A stretch of DNA of 64,000 bases, from assembly GCA_029964075.1 (NCBI GenBank), contig CM057144.1, positions 5,293,281-5,357,280 on the forward strand. Direction: 5' to 3'. A program made the position numbers and the translations under genes. Shown here piece after piece: positions 48,600-60,399 of the stretch. This DNA is from Patiria pectinifera (lineage: Eukaryota; Echinodermata; Asteroidea; Valvatida; Asterinidae). The notes beneath the pieces were generated by a model, which was not told the origin of the DNA, did not search any database, and saw only the letters and a list, made by a program, of their open reading frames with translations. Position 1 is the first letter of the stretch. The number at the start of each line of letters is the position of its first letter.

Positions 48600-49035
48600 G
48601 CCACTGTGACCTTGACCCTTGACCTTTCGACCCCCAATGCGATAGGCCTATTTGGATTACCAAGAACGATCCACAAACCAAATTTGAAGTCCACATGTAA
48701 AGTATTTCTCAAGTTATTGCGCTGACAAAATTTCTTTTGTTTTAGCCACTGTGACCTAGACCCTTGACCTTTTGGCCCCAAATACAATAGGCTGATTAGG
48801 ATTGCCAAGAACAATCCACAAACCAAATTTGAAGTTCATATGTAAAGTATTTCTCAAGTTATCGAGCTGACAAAATTTCTTTTGTTTTAGTCACTGTGAC
48901 CTTGACCCTTGACCTTTCGGCCCCAAATGCCATAGGTTTCTTAGGCTTACTTAGAACAATACACAAACCAAATTTGAAGTTCATATGTTAAGTATTTCCC
49001 AAGTTATCGCGCTGACAAGATTTGTCCGGACACAC
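48600..49035 (+). repeat. Three tandem units of about 145 bp
   Basis: Units start at 48600, 48745 and 48890 with (G)CCACTGTGACC(T)TGACCC and share CAAATTTGAAGT and GTATTTCTCAAGTTAT. Each unit contains spaced TGACC half-sites on this strand. A short CA tract (about 49028-49043) follows. Confidence 0.9.
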
Positions 49036-49039
49036 ACAC

Positions 49040-50040
49040 ACACGCATGTTTGTTTTACATACGCTATGTGGACATTCCTTTGTTTTCGTGTAGTTAAGAA
49101 AACTCTTGTTTTTACCAAACAGGTTTTAGGGTGTTTCAATGGTGATATTCTTTAAACGGAATGATCAATTTCAGTATTTTTTTATCATCTCAAAGTGGCG
49201 TTCGTCCCGGTCATTAGTTTGGTGGTGGTACATTTTGTTTATATATGAATATATGTTGTTGTTTTTTTGTTTTTTTTTTTTCACCTTTCTCTATTTGACT
49301 CGCTTAATGTTCATTATTCAGTTTAAAAAAAAATGCTTAAATGTGCTTTCTCTCTGTTTGAGTAGTTATTTGCTTGCGTTGTTTAGTTCGTCAGTCACCG
49401 TTGTAAAAAGTCTGTATTATTTGCAAGTGTAAAATGATTGAATGAAACATTGGTAATTATGAAATTATGAATGAAACATTGGTAATTATTACCTGAAAGG
49501 TGGAATTTTGGTTGGTCAATGAATGAATGATAATGTTTGGCGTGTTTTTTTTAATTTTTCTTTCTAGTACATATTTTATCCAACCAACACTTTTTTTTTT
49601 TTTTTTTTTTTTTTACATTCAATCAACACAACACATTATATTATTTTAAAGATTCGAGATTTGTTATTTAAAGGTAAAATATGTTAGCACGCGGTCGATG
49701 AATTCGATGTGATTAGTTCAAAGCATGTTGTATATAATGCAAATGTCAGATTACAAAGTCAGGTACAAAAAAATACTTTACTTAAACTGTGAAAACTCTT
49801 TCAACCCAATTTTTTTTATATGATTCTCTATAGTGTTTCTCTTCATTCTGCTACGGATAAACCTAACCCCAAAATGCCTCTTAACCTGTTTTCCAGAAAG
49901 TGCAAAACGTTATGTGGACACGGCTTAGTCCACATAACGTCAACACAACCTGCATTATGTGGACATCTTTTGTTCACAAGTCCACATAGTGAATGTAAGA
50001 CACACTCACCCACACACCCACACCCACCCACGGAAGGACA
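49040..50040 (-). repeat. Inverted, interrupted copy of the 13126-14030 repeat
   Basis: 49060-49110 and 49790-50030 are the reverse complements of the ends of the repeat unit of copies A and B (GGACATTCCTTTGTTTTCGT; AAACCTAACCCCAAAATGCC). The intervening 680 bp is AT-rich, with a T24 run near 49590. Confidence 0.75.
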
Positions 50041-50052
50041 AGGCGAAAACAG

Positions 50053-50082
50053 TATGCCCCTTCGGCTTCGCCGCGGGGCATA
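50053..50082. repeat. Near-perfect 30-bp palindrome
   Basis: TATGCCCC..GGGGCATA with the inner CGGCTTCGCCG. GC-rich palindromes of this form recur in the window (CGAGGCGAAGCCGAGG near 145 and 30040). Confidence 0.8.
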
Positions 50083-50083
50083 A

Positions 50084-51140
50084 ATATCGCCATCATCGAT
50101 GCCGAAACCTCAATTCTGGTTACTGTCAAAGCTGACCTTTAAGTCTGGAAGAAATCGTTCGAAAACTTCCCCAAATGTATGTATTTATCCAAACTTCTAG
50201 GAATTTATCCCAGTTGTTATTTCACGAGTAGTTGAACACTAATATCATCTAAGTATATTCCGAATTTCAGCTTTATCTATTGTTGCTAGTGTTACAATGT
50301 GAACCATCTCCATGGAAAATTTCGAAGACAATCAAACAAAATATTTGCTGACCAATCCCATGTGCATTGTTCAGCAAAGCGCTGTAGGCGCTACGGCTGA
50401 CCGATTCGGCCCAGCACAAAATGATGACGGGCATATTTGCATATTCATTAGCGTCACTCGGTGTGACCTGGCGTGGGTCTCGGTATCGACCAATGGAAGC
50501 CGGCAAAAAGGGTGATATTTGTTAATTAACAACTCTTGGAGGAGGCTTTTATCCAATTGTTTACTGCAGACCGTAATGGATAGGAACGTTATTAATGTTC
50601 GTCAGGCTTGAAACGATTGACCGATATTCCAACGTCAGTGTTACAACTTTCAAAATTGCACTTAGTGGGTCCTATTTTTCCGATTTCAACGAAAAGTAAT
50701 GAGCATATCACAACGACTTTTAGCACATACTTGGATCATTATAGGGGAAATAAATCCTGAAAGTTGCATGAAGATGCGGTCTTCCAAACTGGAGAAATTA
50801 ATTTTCAAAGATTTCACCCGCCAACGTGACCATGTCTGTGTACATGTAGTTTCATTCAAAACAAAGTGTTACGTAACCTTTAGAAATCGCCCTTTCGCAA
50901 CCATATGGTTGTGTAGTCCCATTCACCTCCACGGATTTAAAAAAAAAAAAGACTAAAGGAAAGAGCGCCCCCCTAGCGTCAAATAAGGTACACCCCACCC
51001 TCCTATTTTTGGATGCTCCGCTATTAATGCTAGGACTGTCAGTGAATGCTGCCTCTGCACAGATAAACGTATCCAGAGACACTGCGCTAGTCCTACCAGA
51101 TGTGTTTAACAATAAACCAGAATTGTTGATGAACATGTAT
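50084..51140. other. Intergenic, no gene recognised
   Basis: Holds only short frames. 51060-51130 shares ATAAACGTATCCAGAGACAC and AACAATAAACCAGAATT with 55020-55050 and 15540-15570, so it is a dispersed repeat. Confidence 0.5.
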
Positions 51141-51660
51141 TATAGGCGTAGCCGGGGAGGGGGGGGGTACCCCCCAATATTTTGTAAAGACTGCCTTTTT
51201 CCATTCAAATGCCCATTTTTCAACGGGATTAACCCCCCCCCCAATAATTTGTAAAGAGTGCCCTTTTTTACGAAGTGCCCTTTTTTTCTGAGCAGGTGCC
51301 CTTTTCAAAAAAGAACTGGTGCCTTTGTTTGTGGCATCTGCCGTTTTGGGTGCCCTTTTCAGCATTTCGCACATGTATTGCCCTGAAAAGCACCATATGT
51401 TGGCCCTTTGTGTGCATAATTGTCGGTTTTGAACAGCGGCCCCATCGACAGATGGTACCAGCCAGTCACAAAATGGCCATTTTCCAACACAGGCAGGCCT
51501 AAATGTTAACTGTTGGAAAGTATGTATGCACATGAAAGCGTGCATGAGAGTGCCGACTAACAGATCGAACCGAAACTGTGCAAAGTTACTACAAAATTTA
51601 AAATGGGAAAATGAAACCACTTTTATTGATGCCTTGGCACTTGTGAAACATTAAAGTTTT
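51141..51660. repeat. Low-complexity segment with repeated GTGCCCTTTT
   Basis: G/C homopolymers at 51158-51175 and 51232-51242 are followed by several spaced copies of (A/G)(A/G)GTGCCCTTTT. The open frames here are an effect of the repeat. Confidence 0.6.
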
Positions 51661-52578
51661 ACCTAAGAGTATTTTTATGTCCGACTAAGAGCGGTGCGAA
51701 GAGCGCGGAGGGGGCGGGGCAACCCCCCTCCATGTACATTTTGGCTCCAATCGTCGCAATGCACTTATAACAGTGGTTATTGACTTGCTATACAGCTCTC
51801 AGTCTATAAGAGATATCAAAATTATTTAAGATTGATAGCGTGAATACAGGGAGGTATGTTGTAGTTGAGTCCATCACAAGTCTTCACAAGTCCACCGCAG
51901 GTCCTCCAGTCTCAGTGCATTCCTCTGTTATTGTTGAGCATCTGTTACTTGTGACTGGACTTATTGCACTTCTGATTTACTCATGAGAGGACCTGTGTTG
52001 GACTTTTGGTGGACTCGATCGAGTGCAACATTGCAAGGGGATAAACTAAATATCTTTGAATGTCACCCCAAAATAATGTAACTTCAGAAGTTGTCTTCCG
52101 AACCATTCAACAAGATGTTATAAAATATTTTAATACATAAATTATGATACATGTTCAGATATAGTCTGCATTTTCCCGTCAGCGCATTGATACTGCTGGG
52201 TCAGATATATGGAGTGGTATTAAATTTGGATACATAAACCTGAATAAATCCCCGTCATCTGATTGTTGGGTCATTGGCAATGTGTCACTGAATTAGTCGT
52301 CCCAAGTTCACCCACGGCTTACTGGTTTAATTGGGCAGGAAGCTTTGGGCCCAGGTCCCGTTGAAGGGAAAGAAACAGAAGTGGTCACTGGGTGGGTTTG
52401 GTGGATGGATTTTTAAGCACATTTTGTCATTGTTCCCATAATAATTTAATCAGCCTAGAGATTGCTGGAATATATAGGCCTATTGACTGGGTGCAAACAT
52501 ACTCTCAGCCTGCCGCTCGGGCTGTTGGGAAATAATGAAATACATTCATGTCTCTCAAGTCTGAATTAGTAATTCATT

Positions 52579-52643
52579 ATAGACATTTATAAATCTCCTG
52601 GAGACGAACAAAGTATACTGTTCGAAACGTCGAGACCTTATGG
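52579..52643 (+). ncRNA. Hammerhead-like motif (Penelope-type relic)
   Basis: CTGGAGAC, then stem GAACA/TGTTC around loop AAGTATAC, then GAAAC and GTC. The upstream ATAAATCTC can pair with the downstream GAGACCTTAT as stem I. The order is that of a type I hammerhead, but the first box departs from CUGANGA. Compare 62401-62465. Confidence 0.4.
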
Positions 52644-52649
52644 AAAGAA

Positions 52650-55070
52650 TTCCGTACTCGGACGTCACTTTTTCCCCCAGTAAATTCTAGTCCCAAAAGT
52701 TGCTTTCTGTACGATTGTTTCCTCCACTTGTCCTCCTCCTTTCCTTTCTCCCCTTAACCAGATCCTTACTTCACGAAGATCCGTGGTGATTTGATCCGCG
52801 GACCCTCTTCTTTAAAACATACTAACCTTATACAAGGGCGGATCCAGCACACAATTTTTTTTGGGGATTCTAGATGCTACGGTGGTGCGATCTGAGGCCA
52901 TTTCTGACCACTTTGACCGTTTTTTTTAAGTGAAAGATGGTGGTATACGCAGTGCCTGCCTTTATTGTGACGTCACTTAAAAAATAAATTGGATTCGGTT
53001 TTGTTTTGGGGTGGGGGGGGGGGAATGGCGTTGCCTCCCATCCGCCCTTGACCCTATACCGCTACACTGCAGGAAAGCGCTTGTTGAAGTAATGTGTTTT
53101 TGACGTATTTAACGTATTGATTGAAATCAGACTAATGAATATTTAAGAAACTAAATATTAATGACAAATGAAATAGTCATGATGACGTATTGCATTGGGT
53201 AGTGCATTGTCCATGTCATGGGCACTGCAGAATTCAATTATCATTGTCAAAAATGGCCGCCTAGACCGTCTGCTGGCGAGCTGATGTCACATCCAAAATG
53301 TGCGCTAAAAACACATTTTTCATGACATTTATTTGCATTTCGAGCTTCCTGGATTTGTCTACAATGAAATCACAAGACACATAAGGTGAACATTTATGCA
53401 TTTGGCAGCAGATAAGTGGTACTCGAGTACGGAATTCATTCCATTACATTTCTTTGAAAGCCGAGTTTAAGTTTCCTGTGTTTGGATTTGAGTTGTCCAA
53501 TGTTTGTCCTCGCGCTTCCATACATTCCTAGTTTCCACATTAGCAACCCCATAAGATTAACCAAAGGTCAACCCGTGTATAATGACTAACTAAATAAATC
53601 AAATTGACCGCCAGAAACTTACCAATCAATACTTTTCCAAAACGAAATGATTTCCAATACTATTCCGATGCGTACTCCGTGAGCTGCTTGCAGAGTTCCT
53701 TGTCCTTGGTGTATTGAACTCCGCATGACCACATCAATAGCATTTTCGTAGTTTTCGTAATCCAGTATATTTCCGTAGCTGTAACATACATGTATAACTC
53801 CATGTATAACGAAGAGTGTTTGACACACCCGGTGATTGGGACTCAGCGTGACTTTCCGTGTATTTCTAGAACACATGTACATTTGTGCACCGTGATGAAT
53901 GGAACAAAAATTGTGCATCCATCCGAAGGGTCAACAATAAGATTCGGTAAAGCGCAAGTACACAATGAAGAGGCCAGGAGTATTAAGCTTTTACACAGCT
54001 AACCAACACTGAACAAAGGATCGAATTCATCTCATAGCTCAAGCATTAATACGAATCGACACTCTTTGTTCATTGTACAGACTGATCTGGTCACATTATC
54101 AGTTCTATGGCGGAGGCCCCCTTCGATGGTGAAAGCAATGTGCTAGCTATTGTTTAGACAGTACAATCCGTCACTGGGTATGGGCAGTTGTTTTGTACAA
54201 TAGCGTGCTAAATGGTGTCTCCATTGAAGGGGGCCTTGTGCCCGGATTCGTCTATATTGGACAATAGTTGCGGGAGGGACGTAGTTTAAGGCGGAGAAAT
54301 TAACGACTCAATAGGTGAAGAGACTTTGATTCAAATGGCATTCGAACATATGTGGCACGATAGGAGACAGACCGGACCCCCTCCTGTCTTTTGTGTTAGT
54401 CATTGTGTTACCAGAATCTAAGGAATTCTTTGGAGATATCTAGGTGGGGATTGGGGGTATCTATAGGGTGATGGGGGTATCCCTCTGTCACATATCGTGC
54501 TGGGTATACATTCAAATCAAAGAATATCCACAGTTTCGTCGATTCTCCTTATAGTTGGCTTATGGTCAAAAATCATCTATCATTTGCAATAGTGGGTACA
54601 TTCTTTGAAAATTTCAGGGATTAATAATGAAACACTATAAAATCCAAATCCACTTGATGCATTTTTGCTCTACCCACTGTAGATTGTTTTCAGGGTATTT
54701 TTTTTTGAGCCAAAATGAAGAATGTAAAATACTGAAAACCTATTTTACTCTGGCCTTTTCGTTGGCGGGGCATCCAATGCAAAACAAATATGGCGAAATA
54801 CGCCCAGAAGGTGAGTCATTTCTCAAGACTTTTTGCTGTAGATGGTCTTGTGTTGATAATTACCTGTTGTAACACATTTTTTGACAAACTTCCTCTTTAA
54901 GGGGCGGGGACAACTTCGCATTACGAATTATTACCAAGTAGGCTTTTCAACAATAATATTGTCAGTTACTTTTTGGATAGCTGCAAATGATGTACTTTAC
55001 CTTTAAAATCATGACTGTCCACTGCATAAACGTATCCAGAGACACGCAGCTACTCGTCCCACAAACGGCC
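52650..55070. other. Intergenic, no gene recognised
   Basis: 54930-55010 is a diverged copy of sequence found in the duplicated block near 4830-4910 (TCAGTTACT(G/T)TTTGGATAGC). G runs are at 53012-53025. Confidence 0.5.
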
Positions 55071-55093
55071 CGGTTGATTCGCTAATAATTTCC

Positions 55094-55258
55094 CCACTAG
55101 TGGAGAAAATGACTACTGGTGGACAAATGTCCAATGGTGGATGAAATGACCACTGGTGCATAAAATTACCACAGGTGGATAAAAATGACCAGTGGTGGAT
55201 AAAATGACTATGGTGGATAAAATGACTATCCTAGTGGCTAAATGACTACTAGTGGAAT
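55094..55258 (+). repeat. Minisatellite of about 18-20 bp units
   Basis: Degenerate units of the type ACTGGTGGATAAAATGACC, about eight in a row. There are no unique spacers, so this is not a CRISPR array. Confidence 0.85.
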
Positions 55259-57178
55259 GGCTATATTAAAACTTGAACTTCTAGCAAAAAAGGGGGAAAA
55301 AAGGACTGAGAAATTTCGACATCCTCTCATCGCAGTGTACACAATATTGCTTATCAATTCTTCGACGCAATTTGGGCGGGATAAATAACTCAACATACTT
55401 CACAAATAATATGCATGCTCAAGAAAGGAAAGTTTATTATCTACGGTACAGTAAAGCTAATCCAATGTGGTCAACAATTCAACATTAATTTTTGTATTCA
55501 CTTCACATGCAGAGAGCTGTAATGATGTCATCACAAGTCATCCAATTTTAAGTAAGCTATTCAACTGAAATGTGACTAATGCATTGCTTCGGCATTGTTT
55601 GTGCCCCGTTATGTATATGACTTGAAGGTAATGGATCTTGATTGCAAGTAATTAAGATTATGCATCCTGTGAAATCATCGCTTCTAAATGCCGTCATCTT
55701 TGGGGGAAAAGAGGAATTTACCATCATTTCTGCGCGATGGCTAGGACCAAACCATCATGATTTTAACAGAAACCTATGCTTTGCATCGAGAGAAAAACAT
55801 GAAGAGGATTTTCAGAGTTTTCCAAAAACAGTGTAACTGATGAGTTGAAATTTGGACAGGTTAGTTTAATTTTTAATAATCTGCTTAAGATTTATTGTAT
55901 TGTGGTTCCTTGAATCGGCAAAAAAACCCACATTTTTAATTCTGTCCATTACTTCTGACTTGTGAATCACTCTATTAAAACTTCTACTTACACATCTGAG
56001 ATTCATAAGACATAAGTTGGGCATAGTGCAATAGGTTTCTAAAAATAAAAATCTGAAAAAGGTAATGTCTCATGATTACAAATCACGGATGATTTGTGCA
56101 ATGCATTAACTACACAACTAATCGAGATTGTAGCGATTAGTTAACAACCATTCGATTTTTTTGTGTGTATTTATGGTTTAAAAATCCTTATAATTTTCAG
56201 TATGCAATTTGTTAAGAGATAATTTGAGGCCAAATTCCGCAGAAATCTAAGCATTATTGCTGCCCAGGTGCTTCATTGTCTGGTAATCTGAATCACTGTG
56301 ATTTTTGTATTTACTTTTGTTAATTGGCTATTCTATTTATTCATTTTACCATGTTTACAATAGTGCATCGGACTTTGTTTCCAGTCTTATCACTAGCGCA
56401 GGACTATGGTTGCCTTGTGTACTCGCCTAGCTTTGATATGTGATTTTTAAAAAAATTGTTAGCGAAAAGAGTAATATTAACATGTATTTTAGCTTTTTAA
56501 TCAAATTCAAATGTTTTTAAAATCACTGATAATGCATATCCGAGAAATTACTTATATCCATCAGAAAATGCTAATATTATAAAGCCAAATTTACTTCTAA
56601 TCTATTTAATAAACAACTAATGACTAGATTCTGGGTAAAATAGGAAACAAAGATAAAAAGCAGATAAAAGCAGAAAAAAACATTCCATTCCATGATTCTT
56701 TGTCTGATGTCTCTGTCGCAAGGCAAACCTTGATTTTGTAGGACTTTCTTCACATGCTCTTCTTACACTTGGCAAACTGACATGTCAAACTTCTGACTGG
56801 ATAGACAATTTAAAGTCATGTGGGTTTTGGATTTGTTTTTATATCATCAAGTACATTACTTCGACACACAAAATACTCTCACTATAAGTGTGGTATTTAT
56901 GCGAAGTATTATAGCATAGTCTCATTGAGTTTCCTGTTACATACTCCATGATGAACAGAAGTCAACATGTTTTATTGTCCACAAGATCACAGTATAAAAA
57001 ATATGCTACCACACCTGCTGTCATCAACATTTGGGATTTCAGATGAGTAATCAGAAGTTTAGTGGAGGGATTAATTCAATTCATACTGTAATAAAAGTTG
57101 TTATTTTTTTAGGTTTGCAAATGGACAAGATTTACCAAGGGAGTGTAGGCATACAGGTAGTGTTTTTTTCTGACTCAA
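55259..57178. other. AT-rich intergenic stretch downstream of the EGF gene
   Basis: No convincing exon on either strand. Probably includes the 3' UTR of the minus-strand EGF gene near 57.0-57.18 kb. Confidence 0.5.
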
Positions 57179-59173
57179 TTACACCACCGAGTCGTCGATT
57201 TCCCTAAGTAGGTCAGTGTAGCTGACGTGTGTGGAGCTCATACCGGATTGCACGGAAGGCTGTGGAGAAAACACAGTTGCAACATTTACTTCCAGTTAAA
57301 ATAAGTTTAACAACAGTTCTAATGTTCACCATTTGAAGCAGAAAAATGCTGGGCACCATTCCTCGAAATGCAGCAAAATTAATTCCTATCCCTGTCAGGA
57401 TTAAGCCTCTACTCAAGGTAAAACAAGCCACGGAATTTTGTTAACTTGGAAAGTGTGTTTTCACTTGCAAAGTAAAGGTACGTACCCGTTTCTTTTGTCC
57501 GACATCATCCTCGTTGCAGGAGAATGGAGACTTCGGCAAATCCAGCATCTCCTCCTCTTCAGGAACCTCAACATCCTTCTGACTCGGCTCGTCCCATCTG
57601 GCTGCTTCTGGGAATGCTTCACTCTGGTGAGCATAATCAGCATCATCCTGGAGACTTCCCCAGCTCTGAGAAGACAAGGTTGGGTCTGCCCACTTATCAG
57701 CAAAGGCATGGCTCTCAGAGGGACCAGGGACCTCAGGTGTGGAGGTCCCAGCAGGACTTGCGCCATCAAAAGTGGAAGCTACTCCAGCTACAAGAGAAGC
57801 ATCTTCAACAGCGTTGGAACGCCTAAGGCCAGACCAAGGCCTTTTGGCTGCCCTCTTGCTGGACTTCTTGGAAGAAGTACCATCAGAACTTGCAGACTTG
57901 GGCCTCTCTTGGGGTGATGAGCTTGCTGCACTGCTGGTACTAGGCTGGTCCTCGTCATCACTCCCGGCATCTTTGAACTCACCAGGGCCGACAACAAATA
58001 TGGAAGCATCAACAGTAAGGTTGGAGATGCTGCCATCATCAGGTTCAGCCATTAAATTCCATCTGTATGTGAAATAGTTTGACTCTTTGAGGAACTCAAC
58101 TTCTCAATCTGGGTTTATCATTTTGTGTAATCAGCCTATGAAGTTATGTTAGAGTAGAATTGCCTAATGTATTTCATTTTAAGCCTACAGTGGCGGATCT
58201 ATGGGGAGGGGGTTTAAGGGGGTCTAAGCACCCTCTCGGAAGAAGCGGTTCTAGAACCAATATTTGGGGGGGCACGGTGGATCAGAAATTTTTTTTGGAG
58301 GCGTGCTGAAATGTAGACCGGTTATTTTTTTTTCCAGACAGGGTCCCGAAAATCAATAGGTGGTGGTGGGGGGGGGGGGATCATTTTTCATGGGGGAGCG
58401 CCAATGAAATCTAAAAATCATTCACACTATACTAATAATGCACCCTTGTCACCACTATTTCTTTAGGGTGACTGTTCATATGTACATCAAAAATCCTTTT
58501 TTGCTTTTGCTTTTTTTTTTTTTTTTTTTTTTTTTTTTTGGGGCTAGACAAAATTTTTTTTTAGGGGGGCTACCCCTAGCCCCCGCGCCTGCCTCTCGGG
58601 CCACAAAAACGTGAGTCATGAAGCTAACTGTTTAGGAGTCACAACATATACTTCTCCATTTAATCCCTCTGACAAACATAATCACTTAGCATCAAGTATT
58701 TTACTTTTTTTTTGCGTTTTTTGCGTATTGCTTACTTTTTGGTGTGATGCCTCTTGTACAATGAAGACCACAGCAGCAATGAAGACCACAGCAGCAATGA
58801 TGAACAGGATAAGAAGACTGCACACCACACCAAGGGCTACCTTAGCTCTACAGAAGTATAAAAGAAAGACAGTGACGAATACGAGTCTCAATGACTTATG
58901 TGTTATCGGACTAAATAACGCAGGAATATCAAACGGTATTGAATACTGACGCCCAATGCAGGTCGTCGCACACCGGATCAGTCAACGGACACGCACACGC
59001 AAATCCATCGAGGTGATCATAGCAGACGTATGGGTATTCACATGGTGTGGACTGACACTCATCGTAATCAGTCTGGCAGATGTCGCCCACCAAGCCGGGC
59101 TGACAGGCACAGAAGTAGGACTCAAAACTGCTGCTTCTTGCTGGGGAGGTACAATTAGGGTCTTCAGTAGGAC
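57179..59173 (-). CDS. EGF-domain type I membrane protein, C-terminal exons (partial)
   Basis: Four exons join in frame on the minus strand: 58951-59173, 58686-58847, 57486-58062 and 57179-57259, about 346 aa in total. The first encodes the end of one EGF repeat (FCACQPGLVGDIC) and a calcium-binding-type EGF (DYDECQSTPCEYPYVCYD, then ACACPL..VC). The second gives a transmembrane helix (VALGVVCSLLILFIIAAVVF) with a basic stop-transfer KTQKKSK. The third is a 190-residue Ser/Asp/Glu/Pro-rich cytoplasmic tail with a basic KKSSKRAAKR patch. The last ends in DDSVV, a class I PDZ-ligand-like terminus. The donor of the second exon (AA|GTGATT) was chosen because it preserves the frame; the stronger GTAAGC at 58735 would break it. 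The first exon is entered in phase 1, so more exons lie upstream, beyond the window or across a long intron. I do not recognise the exact family. Confidence 0.68.
58190..58610. repeat. Low-complexity G/T-rich repeat in an intron of the EGF gene
   Basis: G runs (58205, 58266, 58365-58379), a T27 run at 58511-58539 and a GGGGGCTACCCCTAGCCCC end. It looks like a degraded mobile element, not coding. Confidence 0.6.
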
Positions 59174-59278
59174 CTGTAATAAAAAAAATAATAACGATGA
59201 ATCTATAAACATGTGTATACTGGGGAGTATACAGCTGGATGCTGCCATTTTTGTGCAAAGCAGCTGAAATCAACCACA

Positions 59279-59460
59279 ATAACCATCTCTGCCCTCACAG
59301 GTACCCATTTATTACTGGGTGGAGAGAAGCAATGAGCGACAAAGTGCCTTTGCCAAGGACACACACATCATAATACCCCAAGCTGGACTCGAACCCACAT
59401 CCTGCCGAATTTCCCCCAGACTATGAGTTCAATGCTCCTGACCAGATGGAAGGGGGACAA
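59279..59460 (-). mobile_element. tRNA-derived SINE
   Basis: The minus strand reads a B-box-like GGGTTCGAGTCC, then CCTTGGCAAAGGCA, then CACCCAGTAATAAATGGG, matching the family at 1701-2052 and 31616-31967. It lies about 100 bp upstream of the first EGF exon. Confidence 0.75.
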
Positions 59461-60389
59461 ACATGTTCATTATTTTGTGCAAAATCTAATCATCTTCACA
59501 ATAACAAAAGTTCAAAATAGAACATTTGTCCAATGAAAAGAAGGAAATGTGATTGTGCGAAAGTGTCTGAGCGTTAAACTGGTATAGCGCCCTCTCGTGA
59601 TTATCTAGAAAATTCCAACGTGATTCCAAGTTTAGTCCCATTTGTCCTGAAATCATTCCGATAAATCTCTCAATTATTCCTTCAATCAAACGTAAAATCC
59701 CAGGTTAAACCCAATTTTCCTAATCATCTGTATGCCGTCCATCAGCGGCCGTGTGTAGATACTAAAAGTGAGTAGATTTATAGTTGATTTTAAGGGATAT
59801 TTTGTGGGGGGGGGGTTGTAATGGATAAATAACATGGGTTTCATCACATGTTGTTATATGGGTACATGTACGTACATTTTATTGATTTTTTAACTAAGGA
59901 TTATGCCCTCGTATTTAATCATTATTGCTGGTTAATTTAGTGTAATTTGGGGCTTATTATAGCTTATCTAATCTCTGAGTTTGTTTGATAATTTAGTTGA
60001 TACTGGGGAAAATTATTACATGTATCTCAGTCCATTTTCATGTGTTTTTCATGTCACCTCATAATTGTAGGTTCCAATATTTATTATTGTATTAATTTGG
60101 TTTTCTTGTAGAACCACAGCTTACACGGCCTCCATAACAGTACACGGCTCCCATTCCACGGCTTTAAGTTACACAACTCGATCAGTCTTCATCAGAAATC
60201 AACCTAACCAGCTCAGCTACTATCTTCATCATTGTAATTTTGAGAACAATCAGTAATTATAGGAAAGCAAATCGACCCAATCATAGACTCGTCACCAGTC
60301 TCCTGTCCTGCCCTTTCTTTCAGTGATAGTGTTTCCTCACCTTTAAACTCAGTGATAGTCTACTGCTACAGGTAAGGGTGTTTAAATGA
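59461..60389. other. Intronic or intergenic, no feature recognised
   Basis: AT-rich with a G run at 59804. No EGF-like exon was seen on the minus strand. Confidence 0.5.
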
Positions 60390-60399
60390 CCCATGGGTA

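Noticed and set aside
53619-53918. Minus-strand exon-like frame with an acceptor-like TTACAG and an NILDYENYENAIDVV phrase (RRM-like at first sight)
   Set aside because: Too short, with no RNP motifs, no partner exons and no clear donor.
55094-55258. Regularly spaced repeat resembling a CRISPR array
   Set aside because: Units are contiguous and degenerate with no unique spacers, and the context is animal DNA.
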